A stretch of 64,000 nucleotides of DNA from Clostridiales bacterium VE202-21. GTDB lineage: Bacteria > Bacillota > Clostridia > Lachnospirales > Lachnospiraceae. Below, piece by piece: positions 34,801 through 43,945 of this stretch. A model generated the notes under the pieces. It was not told the DNA's origin, did no database searches, and worked only from the letters and a program-made list of their open reading frames with translations. The stretch's first letter is position 1, and each line of letters starts with the position of its first letter. The translations under genes were made by a program, and so were the position numbers. The stretch spans positions 234,912 to 298,911 of the forward strand of contig BAIF02000066.1 in NCBI GenBank assembly GCA_000509105.1, written 5' to 3'.

Positions 34801-36581
34801 ATGAAATGTTATAAAAAAAACTACCCAAGGCCACAATTTGTACGGGATAACTGGGTGGACCTTAGTGGGGAGTGGGGGTTTCGCTTTGACGACGAGAACC
34901 GCGGTGAGATAGAAAAGTGGTATCAGACGTTTGATGCTCAGAGAAAAATCCAGGTTCCGTTCACATATGAGACAGAGAAAAGTGGTATCGGTGATGAGTC
35001 GGTACATAATTATGTGTGGTATAGAAGGACTTTTGAAATTGATAAAAAGGCTATGAAAAATCAGCGGGCAATACTCCATTTTGAGGGAAGTGATTTCACT
35101 ACAAAGGTCTGGGTCAATGGAGAATGTCTGGGGCAGCACAAGGTGGATATACACGGTTCAGCTTTGATATGACCTCTGTATTGGCAGACGGTGAGAACAT
35201 AGTGACAGTCAGAGTGGAGGACAGTTTGGATCCGCGTCAGCCCAGGGGAAAACAAAGATGGCTGCCAAAGAATTTCGGATGTTGGTATGTCCAAACAACC
35301 GGTATCTGGAAATCTGTATGGATGGAAATGGTGCCGGAAAGCAGATTGGAACATGTAAAGATGACACCGGATCTCGAAAAGGGAACTCTGGAGATAGAAT
35401 GTATGTTGGAGGGAGCCAAAGGAAGAAATCTGGACGTGGAAGCGGCCGCTTTTTTCAAGGATACTCTTGTCGCAAGATGCCGGGCAATGGTGGATGAAGA
35501 CATTGTAAGGATGCAATTGGATTTACGAGGAATCCATAATGCAGACACGGAGTGGGGATTTTATAAATGGTCACCGGAGGAACCAAATTTATATGATATC
35601 GAGTTCCGGGTATACGAAGGGACTGAACTTTTGGATGAAGTGGGATCATATTTTGGAATGAGAGAAATTCGCATCGATGGCCCGAACATCCTCCTGAATG
35701 GAGAACCACTTTACCAACGGTTGATTTTGGATCAGGGATATTGGAAGGAAAGTCACCTTACACCTCCGGATGAAGAAGCACTTGTGACAGATATTAAGAA
35801 GGTGCAGAATCTTGGATACAATGGTATCCGAAAGCATCAAAAGACTGAGGATGAGAGATTTCTTTACTGGTGTGATGTGATGGGAATGTTAGTCTGGGGT
35901 GAAGCACCGTCTAATTATACCTATACGGATGATTCCGTGGTATTGTTCATGAAAGAGTGGAGTGATATTGTAAGGCAGAATTATAATCACCCATCTATCA
36001 TCACGTGGACACCGGTGAATGAATCCTGGGGAGTCCCGTCAGTAGAGACAGAACCGATGCAGCAACATTTTACAGAGATGATCTATCACCTTACAAAAAG
36101 CCTTGACAAGGGGCGCCCAGTCATTGTCAATGATGGATGGGAACATACCGTATCAGATATTATTACGCTTCATGATTATGAAGAAAAGGGAGAGGATTTT
36201 CTTCACAGATATCTAGCTCACAAAGATGAACTTATGGACACTAGGATATATCATTGCAATCGAAAATCTGCCTTTGCAAACGGTTATATATATAAGGGGC
36301 AACCCATCATAATCAGTGAATTTGGGGGTATTGCTTTCGACAATGGTGAACAGGGCTGGGGGTATGGCAATAAAGTGAACTCGAAAGAAGAATTTATCAA
36401 GCGGTTTGATGATATCACGACTGCTATGAAAAAACTTCCGTATTCCTGTGGATACTGCTATACTCAAGTGACGGATATCCAACAGGAAATCAATGGTCTG
36501 ATGGATATTGAACGAAACTATAAGATTGAGCCTGAGATTATAAGGGAGATTAACCTGAGGAAAGTGGACACGGTTGAATAG
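34801..36581 (+). CDS. Glycoside hydrolase family 2 enzyme, frameshifted
   Basis: Beta-glycosidase of GH2 (beta-galactosidase or beta-glucuronidase-like), about 594 residues, no signal peptide. The N-terminal jelly-roll domain runs WVDLSGEWGFRFDDENRGEI to VWVNGECLGQHK; the frame breaks at about 35142 where AAGGTGG should be AAGGGTGG (GGYTRFSFDMTSVLADG continues). Then come an Ig-like domain and a TIM barrel with the acid/base Glu in TWTPVNESWGVP and the nucleophile Glu in IIISEFGGIAF. ATG at 34801 after AGAAGGAG. The exact sugar is not decidable. It is the last gene of the glycan operon. Confidence 0.85.
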
Positions 36582-36604
36582 TGAAATAAAGGGAAATGCT
36601 GGCT

Positions 36605-36760
36605 GAGAGTACACCCGAAATCCGTGGATAAGATGAAAAACCGCCTAAGGGAACTTACAACCAGAGGGAACAAGTGGGGCAACTCGGAAAGGGAAGAGAA
36701 ACTAAGGAAATACACAAATGGGTGGATCAACTATTTCCGATATGCAGGCTCCCCCGCCGT
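36605..36760 (+). pseudogene. Group II intron reverse transcriptase/maturase remnant
   Basis: A short open stretch reads RVHPKSVDKMKNRLRELTTR then GNKWGNSEREEKLRKYTNGW and INYFRYA, which is the C-terminal maturase (X) domain of group II intron-encoded proteins. The reverse-transcriptase part, the intron RNA domains and the 5' end are all absent. It is a dead fragment at the right edge of the glycan island. The remaining bases to 36900 hold nothing else recognisable. Confidence 0.8.
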
Positions 36761-36902
36761 CGCACAATCCCCTCCCCAATCAGGTGTCCTCCCTTCATCG
36801 ACCCCATCAATAAATCCCCCCATACATACAAAAAAGCGATATGACTTTTATGGGAGTACATGTTAGCATTAGTAGGAGAGTATAAAGACAGGAGTTTTTA
36901 GG

Positions 36903-38165
36903 ATGAATTATGTTGGAATTGATATTGGGTCCAGCGCGTCTAAGGTGGTGGTGCGGGGGGAGAAGGCGCAGCAGTTTGTGATGCCCACAGGATGGAGCGG
37001 ACGGGAGACGGCAGGGGTGATTCAGGCTCGCCTGGAAGAAGATGGGATTGATGTGGGCGGACAGGATACAAAAGTGATCCGGATTCAAAATGGAGCCGTG
37101 ACAGATTTTCTTATGAATGATAAATGCTCGGCAGGAACGGGCAAGTTTCTGGAGATTATGGCTAACCGGCTGGGGATAGCGCTGGATGAACTGTTTGAGC
37201 TGGCTGCACAGGGGACGGCGCTGCCGATCAGCTCTAGAGCTGAAGGAAAAGGGGATACCTGTAGTTGGGGGTTACTGTACCTATTTTCCCCAGGAGATCG
37301 CCATGGCTATGGGGGCGGCAGTTGTAGGGCTTTGTTCCACATCTGACGAGACCATTTCCGAGGCGGAAAAAGATTTGCCGAAAAATCTGTGTCCGCTGAT
37401 CAAGTCTAGTTATGGATTTGCAAAGACCGATAAATGTCCGTTTTTCTATTTTTCTGATGTGGTTGTGGGAGAGACTACCTGTGACGGTAAGAAAAAGATG
37501 CATGAGTATATGTCGGAAATTAAACCGGTCTATCTGATGGAACTTCCAAACCGCCAGTCAGAAGACGGGCTCAGGCTGTGGAAGAACGAAATTATCCGCG
37601 TGAAGGAATATCTGGAGGAAAAATTTGAAGTTAAAATAACGGATGAAAAGCTAAGAGAAGCTGTGCGGGTTATGAATGAGGTCAGAAGATCCATAAAGGG
37701 GCTGTACAGTGTGATGGCAAATGATCCGGCGCCCATCAGCGGGCAGGATCTGTTTCATGTTATGTATGGCAGTACCTTTAAGTTTGATAAAAAAGCAATC
37801 CCGGGAGAAGTGGATGCGCTGACAGAAAAGATCATAAGGGAATATGGAGAAGGCAGGAACGTGGGAAGGAAGCCGAGGATATCTATGAGACGCTTGCCAG
37901 AAGATATCTGGATATCGGGTGTTCAGTTATGACTCCGAATCCAAACCGTCTGGAACTTTTGGGACGACTTATGGAAGAGTTTAAAGTAGACGGCGTGGTA
38001 GAAGTGATCCTGCAGGCCTGTCATACATACAGCGTGGAATCCATGGGGATACGCAAATTTGTAAATGGAAAGGGGAAGCCCTATATCAGTGTAGAAACGG
38101 ATTATTCTATGGCTGACCTGGGACAGCTCAATACAAGGCTGGCGGCATTTATTGAAATGCTTTAA
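36903..38165 (+). pseudogene. Collapsed activase / 2-hydroxyacyl-CoA dehydratase-like (double-cubane reductase) locus
   Basis: Two gene types are fused by deletions. Residues 1-48 ([17 protein letters not shown]) are the N-terminus of a BcrAD/HgdC-type ATPase activase. The next part ([40 protein letters not shown]) is its centre, with about 50 residues between missing. At about 37230 it switches into a dehydratase-like protein ([51 protein letters not shown]) of the double-cubane cluster reductase type. Near 37870 the segment with the GCPIGG-type and NCGG motifs is missing, and the frame changes to EAEDIYETLARRYLDIGCSV, ending with LQACHTYSVES. Non-functional as it stands. Confidence 0.8.
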
Positions 38166-38255
38166 GCGTATTCGCCTATCGAAACGTCATATGCGTATTT
38201 GGCATGATGTCCGCGCTCCCTTTATTTCGCGTCCTCCAAAACTCAAATTTCCGCC

Positions 38256-38284
38256 TTGACAAATTCAGAAGAATAAGATAAGAT
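38256..38284 (+). promoter_or_regulatory. Promoter of the tyrS T-box leader
   Basis: TTGACA (38256-38261), 17-base spacer, TAAGAT (38279-38284). Confidence 0.7.
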
Positions 38285-38299
38285 TGCAACAGATATGAA

Positions 38300-38640
38300 A
38301 AAAGCGATGAAGAGAACAAGTAATAGCTGATTCGGAGAAAACAGAAAGCTGCCGGCTGATGAGAGGCGCGCGACACGATTGGTTATGAATACATCTCGGA
38401 GCTTCACACCAAAAGCATTGGAGTTATCCGCTGTACAGCAGGCGGGTATGCAAGTAGGCTGTGACGGGGTGGTGCACGTTATTGCACTGAGTAATTATGC
38501 ACGGTATGCAGGACGGATCAAGCGGTCGCTATGTGTGCAGGATATACTCACTGAGGCAGGGGATGCGAATCGTCTGCGAATAAAGGTGGTACCACGAGTT
38601 TTATGAGCCCTCGTCCTTTTGGATGGAGGGCTCTTTTTGC
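38300..38640 (+). promoter_or_regulatory. T-box riboswitch (tyrosine) upstream of tyrS
   Basis: The T-box sequence AAGGTGGTACCACG is at 38583-38596. It is followed by a terminator (GAGCCCTC at 38605-38612, GAGGGCTC at 38625-38632, then TTTTT). The Stem I specifier loop reads GAATACATC, where TAC at 38390-38392 is a tyrosine codon, agreeing with the downstream gene. Uncharged tRNA-Tyr would stabilise the antiterminator and turn on tyrS. The leader start is approximate. Confidence 0.92.
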
Positions 38641-38726
38641 GTGAAATGCGGAGTGCACAAGAATGCATATAATTCTTCGCCTGCACGCTTATTATCAGAA
38701 CCACAAAAGAAAGGATGAATGAAAAA

Positions 38727-39950
38727 ATGACACTGTATGAAGAATTACAGGCCAGAGGCTGATTGCCCAGGTAACAGACGAAAAATTGATTTCTGAATTA
38801 ATCAATAATGGGAAGGCTACATTTTATATCGGATTCGATCCCACGGCAGACAGCCTCCATGTAGGGCATTTCATGGCGCTCTGCCTGATGAAACGCCTGC
38901 AGATGGCGGGGAATAAGCCCATTGCTTTGATCGGGGGAGGCACAGGGATGATCGGTGACCCATCCGGAAGATCCGATATGCGCCAGATGATGACGCCGGA
39001 AATTATTCAGCACAATTGTGACTGCTTCAAAAAACAGATGAGTAATTTCATCGATTTTTTCTGAAGGAAAAGCAATGATGGTAAATAATGCCGACTGGCT
39101 TCTGGACTTGAATTATATCGAAGTTCTGCGGGAAGTCGGGTCTCATTTCAGCGTAAACCGGATGCTTGCTGCGGAGTGCTATAAGCAGAGAATGGAGAAG
39201 GGCCTGACCTTCCTGGAATTCAACTATATGATTATGCAGGCATATGATTTTTATGCTTTATACCAGAAATATGGCTGTAACCTGCAGTTTGGCGGGGATG
39301 ACCAGTGGGGAAATATGCTTGCGGGAACAGAACTCATCCGCAGAAAACTTGGAAAAGATGCAAGCGCCATGACCATTACTCTGCTTCTGAACTCAGAGGG
39401 AAAGAAAATGGGGAAAACCCAGTCGGGCGCTGTGTGGCTTGATCCAAACAAAACATCTCCGTTCGAGTTCTACCAATACTGGAGAAACATTGCGGACGCC
39501 GATGTATTGAAGTGCATCCGTATGCTTACGTTCCTGCCTCTGGAACAAATTGACGCAATGGATTCATGGGAAGGCAGTCAGTTAAACAAAGCGAAAGAAA
39601 TACTGGCATACGAACTGACACAGATGATACACGGCAAAGAGGAGGCAGACAAGGCACAGGAAAGTGCAAGAGCCCTCTTCAGCCAGGGAAATGCGGCGGA
39701 AATGCCGACGGCAGAACTGACTGCAGAGGATCTGACAGAGAATACTGCCGATATTCTCACCCTGCTTTTAAAGAGCGGCCTTGTTTCCTCCAAATCAGAG
39801 GCGAGACGCGCGGTAGAACAGGGCGGGGTCGCTGTGGACGGAGAAAAAATCACAGACATCCATGCGTCATTTACAGCAGATGTATTGTCAGGAGAAGGCG
39901 TAATACTGAAAAAGGGGAAAAAGAACTTCCGTAAAGTGGTATTAAAATAA
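38727..39950 (+). CDS. tyrS: Tyrosyl-tRNA synthetase, with two frameshifts
   Basis: Charges tRNA-Tyr; essential. The sequence is complete apart from two single-base errors. It starts [11 protein letters not shown] at 38727, where GGCTGATT lacks one C relative to GGCCTGATT ([19 protein letters not shown] continues). In the main frame lie [20 protein letters not shown] (HIGH-type motif HVGH) and [18 protein letters not shown]. The second shift is at about 39055-39061, an extra T in GATTTTTTCTGAA ([20 protein letters not shown]). The last part has [27 protein letters not shown] (KMSKS type) and a C-terminal S4 domain. Total about 407 residues as usual. T-box control fits the product. Confidence 0.93.
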
Positions 39951-39997
39951 GCAGAACCTGAGTAAAAATAATATAATACAAATACAGGGGGTAATCG

Positions 39998-40510
39998 ATG
40001 ATGGGATTTAGAGAAGTATCTGCAGAAGAACTGCAGTTTAATCCATTTACAAAGATTGGGAAAGAGTGGATGCTCGTAACCGCCGGGGATGAAGAGAAAC
40101 ACAACACCATGACTGCCAGCTGGGGCGGTATGGGGATTATGTGGGGAAAAAACGTAGTGAGCGTCTACATCCGCCCGCAGCGTTACACAAAAGAATTTGT
40201 GGATGCCAATGAGTTGTTTACGCTGTCCTTCTACGACGAATCATACAGAAAAGCATTGAACATCTGCGGCAGCAAGTCCGGAAAAGACTGCGACAAAGAA
40301 GCAGAGGCAGGGCTGACCCCCTACTATACGGACGGGACAACCGCATTCGAAGAAGCAAATATGATACTCGTCTGCAAAAAACAATATCATCAGGATATGT
40401 CATCAGAACATTTTGATGAGAAAGAAAATGATTCAAGATGCTATCCGGGGAAAGACTATCACACCATGTACATGGCGGAAATCCTAAAGGTGCTTGTGAA
40501 GGAAGTATGA
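39998..40510 (+). CDS. Flavin reductase family protein (FMN-binding split barrel)
   Basis: 170-residue flavoprotein of the flavin reductase-like family. The core is the split barrel: FTKIGKEWMLVTAGDEEKHN, TMTASWGGMGIMWGKNVVSV, YIRPQRYTKEFVDANELFTL and SFYDESYRKALNICGSKSGK. Such proteins bind FMN and reduce flavin, metal chelates or small molecules in Clostridia; the partner is unknown. Start is the ATG at 39998 or the adjacent ATG at 40001 behind GGGGGT. Single gene, followed by a repeat-rich intergenic region. Confidence 0.85.
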   Translation: MMGFREVSAEELQFNPFTKIGKEWMLVTAGDEEKHNTMTASWGGMGIMWGKNVVSVYIRPQRYTKEFVDANELFTLSFYDESYRKALNICGSKSGKDCDKEAEAGLTPYYTDGTTAFEEANMILVCKKQYHQDMSSEHFDEKENDSRCYPGKDYHTMYMAEILKVLVKEV

Positions 40511-40557
40511 TGTGTGGGGAAATGGGAATGCCGATGCATTCCTGTATAAGTCGGTTT

Positions 40558-40719
40558 GACGGCAGGGCTGGTGGCCCTGCCGTCAATTCATATGTTGGCT
40601 TTTATTTTGATGCAGCGGTTGTAACACCGCAAAAGACGCATTCAAAAAAGTCTTTCCCCGATTCCTTAAAGCTGGCGCATCCGGCCGGGACATTATGCAC
40701 CTCCGGGGGAGGTGCATAA
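40558..40719. repeat. Intergenic palindrome cluster, second copy of the 21-nt inner hairpin
   Basis: Three hairpins in a row between the flavin reductase and GH13 genes: GACGGCAGGGC/GCCCTGCCGTC (40558-40568 with 40574-40584), GCGGT/ACCGC (40615-40630, inside the 21-nt motif 40615-40635 that matches 1353-1373 inverted with one mismatch), and a perfect 12-bp stem TTATGCACCTCC/GGAGGTGCATAA (40693-40704 with 40708-40719). No coding potential. Confidence 0.7.
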
Positions 40720-40753
40720 AGGCGGGGGCAGTGGACCGAAGAGGGAGCCCCTT

Positions 40754-42064
40754 CTACCCAACCCTCAAATACTGTACACTATAAGGCTTCATATCAAGTC
40801 GGCCGTTTAATGTGCCTTCTCTGCCTGTTATGAGATCTGTATAATCTCCCCGCAGTTCTCCGTTTTCTGCGGTGAAGTCGGAAGCGGAGGCGTTGATTGC
40901 TACCAGGATTTTTTCTTTTTTTGATTTCCGCTCAAAGATCAGCTGGTGGTTTGTGATGACTACGTTATGGTATCCGCCGTTACATAGGGCATCGCTTTCT
41001 CTGCGGAGTGTGATTAGGGTACGGATGTAGGCTGTCAGGTTGTTCGGCTTTGGTTCGTCAAATGAAGGGCGCAAAGCGTAATCGTTGTCCGGGGCCTTTA
41101 TCCCCTCTTCTCCCCATTCGCTTCCATAATAGAGGCAAGGGATGCCTGGCATGCCGAATAGGATGCCATAAGCAGGGATGATATGTTCTTTATTCGTTAA
41201 AATACTGGCAATTCGGGTGACATCGTGATTATCTACGAAGTTCATCAGATGCTTGCCCCTGTATATGCACCACTGTTCCGGGCCGTACTGGCGGTTGAGT
41301 GAATGGGCGATTTCAAAGAGATTCATGCTGTTAAAGCTGGAATAGATGCCCTTGTAGCATTCATAATTGGTACAGCTGTGCAGCATTTCGTCATTGACGA
41401 TCAGGTTATAGTCGCCAAAGAGCACTTCTCCAATCAGGGCAAATCCTGGTTTGAGCTCTTCGCAGAATGCGCGGAGACGTCTCATAAAGTTGTGGTCCAG
41501 GCTGTAAGCAACATCGAGGCGCAGTCCGTCAATGCCGAATTCTTCAATCCAGAATCGGACACAATCCAGCAGGTAATCTGTGACTGCAGGATTTTGCAGA
41601 TTCAGCTTAACCAGCTCGAAATGGCCTTCCCAGCCCTCATACCAAAAGCCATCGTTATAACCGCTGTTGCCGTCAAAATTAATGAGAAACCAGTCCTTGT
41701 ACGGAGATTCCCATTTCTTTTCCTGTACATCCTGAAATGCCCAAAAACCGCGGCCTACATGGTTGAAGACCCCATCCAGCATGATTTTGACATCATGGGA
41801 GTGCAGCGTTTCACATACGTATTTAAAATCTTCATTCGTGCCGAGGCGGCAGTCTACTTTTTTAAAATCCCGGGTATCATATCCGTGATTATCGGATTCA
41901 AAAATCGGATTCAGAATAATGGATCCTATTCCAAGCTCCTGGAGATATCCTCCCCACTTTGCAATCTTACGTATACGGGGTACTGTGATACCGTCATTAT
42001 GGACGGGGGCGTCACAAAATCCAATCGGATATATTTGATAGAAAGTTTCATTATAAGCCCACAT
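40754..42064 (-). CDS. GH13 alpha-amylase family enzyme (maltodextrin-type)
   Basis: 436-residue cytoplasmic alpha-glucan hydrolase or transferase. Start is the ATG at 42062-42064, which has AGGTGG five bases upstream; the longer frame is three codons more. GH13 regions are visible: region I in HDVKIMLDGVFNHVGRGF, region II GIDGLRLDVAYS (nucleophile Asp), region III FALIGEVLFGD (acid/base Glu) and region IV NFVDNHDVTR. There is no signal peptide or N-terminal carbohydrate-binding domain, and the compact size fits maltogenic or neopullulanase-type intracellular enzymes. It stands alone between two repeat-rich intergenic regions, convergent to the flavin reductase gene. Confidence 0.9.
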   Translation of the reverse strand: MWAYNETFYQIYPIGFCDAPVHNDGITVPRIRKIAKWGGYLQELGIGSIILNPIFESDNHGYDTRDFKKVDCRLGTNEDFKYVCETLHSHDVKIMLDGVFNHVGRGFWAFQDVQEKKWESPYKDWFLINFDGNSGYNDGFWYEGWEGHFELVKLNLQNPAVTDYLLDCVRFWIEEFGIDGLRLDVAYSLDHNFMRRLRAFCEELKPGFALIGEVLFGDYNLIVNDEMLHSCTNYECYKGIYSSFNSMNLFEIAHSLNRQYGPEQWCIYRGKHLMNFVDNHDVTRIASILTNKEHIIPAYGILFGMPGIPCLYYGSEWGEEGIKAPDNDYALRPSFDEPKPNNLTAYIRTLITLRRESDALCNGGYHNVVITNHQLIFERKSKKEKILVAINASASDFTAENGELRGDYTDLITGREGTLNGRLDMKPYSVQYLRVG

Positions 42065-42187
42065 AAATTCCACCTGCTTTCTAAAATTTTTTTATGTTTG
42101 TATAATAAGTATACTTTTTTAGTATATCATAAATCCGGGTAAAAATAATGCATTTTAATAGTACTTAAAATTAAAAGAAGATCTATC

Positions 42188-42251
42188 CAAAGGGCGTCCC
42201 GTAATGCAAGCCCTGCAAGAGATGCAGGGCTTGCATTACGGGGAGCCTTTA
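42188..42251. repeat. Long perfect hairpin between GH13 gene and rplM
   Basis: Arms 42198-42217 and 42223-42242 are perfect reverse complements over 20 bp with an AGAGA loop; outer AAAGG/CCTTT pairs extend the stem. It lies 80 nt upstream of the rplM promoter. No U-run follows, so it may be a dispersed palindromic element rather than a terminator. Confidence 0.65.
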
Positions 42252-42332
42252 GGGGGGCTGAAATTTCATGGCTTTATTACTTTTTTTATTACAATTTTAT
42301 CGTGGATTTTATCGTGGAAAAAGAAAAAAATG

Positions 42333-42361
42333 TTGACAACGGGATGCTAACATACTATAAT
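42333..42361 (+). promoter_or_regulatory. Consensus sigma-A promoter of rplM-rpsI
   Basis: Perfect TTGACA (42333-42338), 17-base spacer and perfect TATAAT (42356-42361). The leader to the start codon is about 110 nt with no obvious fold. Confidence 0.9.
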
Positions 42362-42477
42362 AGAACAGCATGAAAAAAGGAGAAACAGCATACACCAAAG
42401 CCCCGGAGTGCGCTGATTTCATATAAAAAATTAAGCAAGTTAAGTTATATGATATGATTATGATAGGAGGAACACCC

Positions 42478-42906
42478 ATGAAGACTTATATGGCTAACCC
42501 AGACAAGATTGAAAGAAAATGGTATGTGGTTGACGCTGAAGGATGTACTTTAGGACGCCTTGCATCTGAGATTGCAAAAGTTTTAAGAGGTAAGAACAAA
42601 CCAGAATTCACACCACATGTTGATACAGGCGACTACGTTGTAGTTGTAAATGCAGAGAAGGTAAAGGTAACAGGTAAGAAGTTACAGCAGAAGATATATT
42701 ATAACCACTCTGAATACGTAGGCGGCATGAGAGAGACTACACTGGCAGAGATGATGGACAAGAAGCCGGAGCAGGTCATTGAACTGGCTGTAAAAGGAAT
42801 GCTTCCAAAAGGACCTTTAGGTAGAACGATGATGAACAAACTTCATGTATACGCTGGCCCAGAGCACAAACAGCAGGCTCAGAAACCAGAAGTATTAACA
42901 TTTTAA
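42478..42906 (+). CDS. rplM: 50S ribosomal protein L13
   Basis: 142-residue large-subunit ribosomal protein. [60 protein letters not shown] and [20 protein letters not shown] are family signatures. The ATG at 42478 with AGGAGG is used, eight codons into the longer frame. It is followed by rpsI after 26 nt. Confidence 0.97.
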   Translation: MKTYMANPDKIERKWYVVDAEGCTLGRLASEIAKVLRGKNKPEFTPHVDTGDYVVVVNAEKVKVTGKKLQQKIYYNHSEYVGGMRETTLAEMMDKKPEQVIELAVKGMLPKGPLGRTMMNKLHVYAGPEHKQQAQKPEVLTF

Positions 42907-42932
42907 GGAAAGGTTGAAAGGAGGACATTACA

Positions 42933-43325
42933 GTGGCTAACGCAAAATATTACGGAACAGGAAGAAGAAAAAAATCTATCGCAAGAGTATATCTTGTACC
43001 TGGAACAGGTAAGATCACTATAAATAAAAGAGACATTGACGATTATTTAGGACTGGAGACATTGAAGGTCGTTGTTCGCCAGCCGCTTGTAGCAACATCA
43101 ACAAGCGACAAATTTGATGTACTGGTTAATGTACATGGAGGCGGATATACAGGACAGGCAGGAGCAATCCGTCATGGTATTTCAAGAGCACTTCTTGAAG
43201 CAGATCCGGACTACAGACCGATTCTGAAGTCAGCTGGTTACCTGACACGTGATCCACGTATGAAAGAACGTAAGAAGTACGGTCTCAAAGCAGCTCGTAG
43301 AGCACCACAGTTCAGTAAGAGATAA
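42933..43325 (+). CDS. rpsI: 30S ribosomal protein S9
   Basis: 130-residue small-subunit protein. It starts with GTG at 42933 behind GAAAGGAGG. Signatures are [20 protein letters not shown], the RDIDDYLG region, [20 protein letters not shown] and the basic C-terminal tail ending QFSKR that reaches toward the P-site tRNA. It is co-transcribed with rplM and followed by a terminator. Confidence 0.97.
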   Translation: MANAKYYGTGRRKKSIARVYLVPGTGKITINKRDIDDYLGLETLKVVVRQPLVATSTSDKFDVLVNVHGGGYTGQAGAIRHGISRALLEADPDYRPILKSAGYLTRDPRMKERKKYGLKAARRAPQFSKR

Positions 43326-43364
43326 GCATACGTTTCAACACGTACAATTTCAAAAAGATTTTAC

Positions 43365-43398
43365 AACTCCTCAGGACTTCCGTCTTGGGGAGTTTTTT
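43365..43398 (+). terminator. Rho-independent terminator after rpsI
   Basis: AACTCC...GGAGTT stem with partial inner pairing, followed by TTTTTT. Confidence 0.85.
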
Positions 43399-43524
43399 AA
43401 TGATTAAAAGTATTGGTTTTTTGAGAGGAGATGTTATAATGTAACTATATATTTTAGGGATTTAATGACTTATGATCTATTCCTTTTGCAGTTAAAAAAA
43501 TCCCTAGTTGATCGGTCATTCAGT

Positions 43525-43785
43525 TCATGCAGTTTTTTTATTATGGCAGACAAGACCGCAATCTTCTAAATATTTCTCCATGCTTTCCAGCACCTGCTCT
43601 TCACAGCCCTGAACCATCAGTACAAATGTGCCGTCGCTGCAGCGGTCGAACAGAGAGAGAATGTCTTCTGGCTGGACATTGGCACAGTCTGTTGCAACAA
43701 TTCCTGTAAAAGAAAAACTTCCCAGCATATACAGATAGTCTTTTAAATTTTGCACAGTATCTAAATGAATCACATATGTTTTCAC
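43525..43785 (-). CDS. Divergent HPr-like domain protein lacking the phospho-His
   Basis: 86-residue protein. The GTG at 43783-43785 is chosen because AAGGAGG sits eight bases before it; a GTG three codons earlier overlaps that site. The pattern VIHLDTVQNLKDYLYMLGSF, then DILSLFDRCSDGTFVLMVQG and CEEQVLESMEKYLED fits an HPr fold, but no active-site His or regulatory Ser is at the usual places. It is probably a non-phosphorylated HPr relative as seen in many Clostridia. Single gene between rpsI and an AraC-type regulator. Confidence 0.6.
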   Translation of the reverse strand: MKTYVIHLDTVQNLKDYLYMLGSFSFTGIVATDCANVQPEDILSLFDRCSDGTFVLMVQGCEEQVLESMEKYLEDCGLVCHNKKTA

Positions 43786-43945
43786 ACCCGCCACCTCCTT
43801 AGTTTCATTGCTTATACCAATATTATATGGTAAAATGAGTGATCAGAACAGGGAGTAATTACACGTTAATGTGTGATTTTCTCATATTTCAATTGGGGCG
43901 GAAAAAAGACACAGGCGCAGTATAAAGTTCACGGAGGAGGCACAT

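Noticed and set aside
41303..42142. 279-codon plus-strand frame opposite the GH13 gene
   Set aside because: GH13 catalytic motifs are clear on the minus strand; this frame is a shadow.
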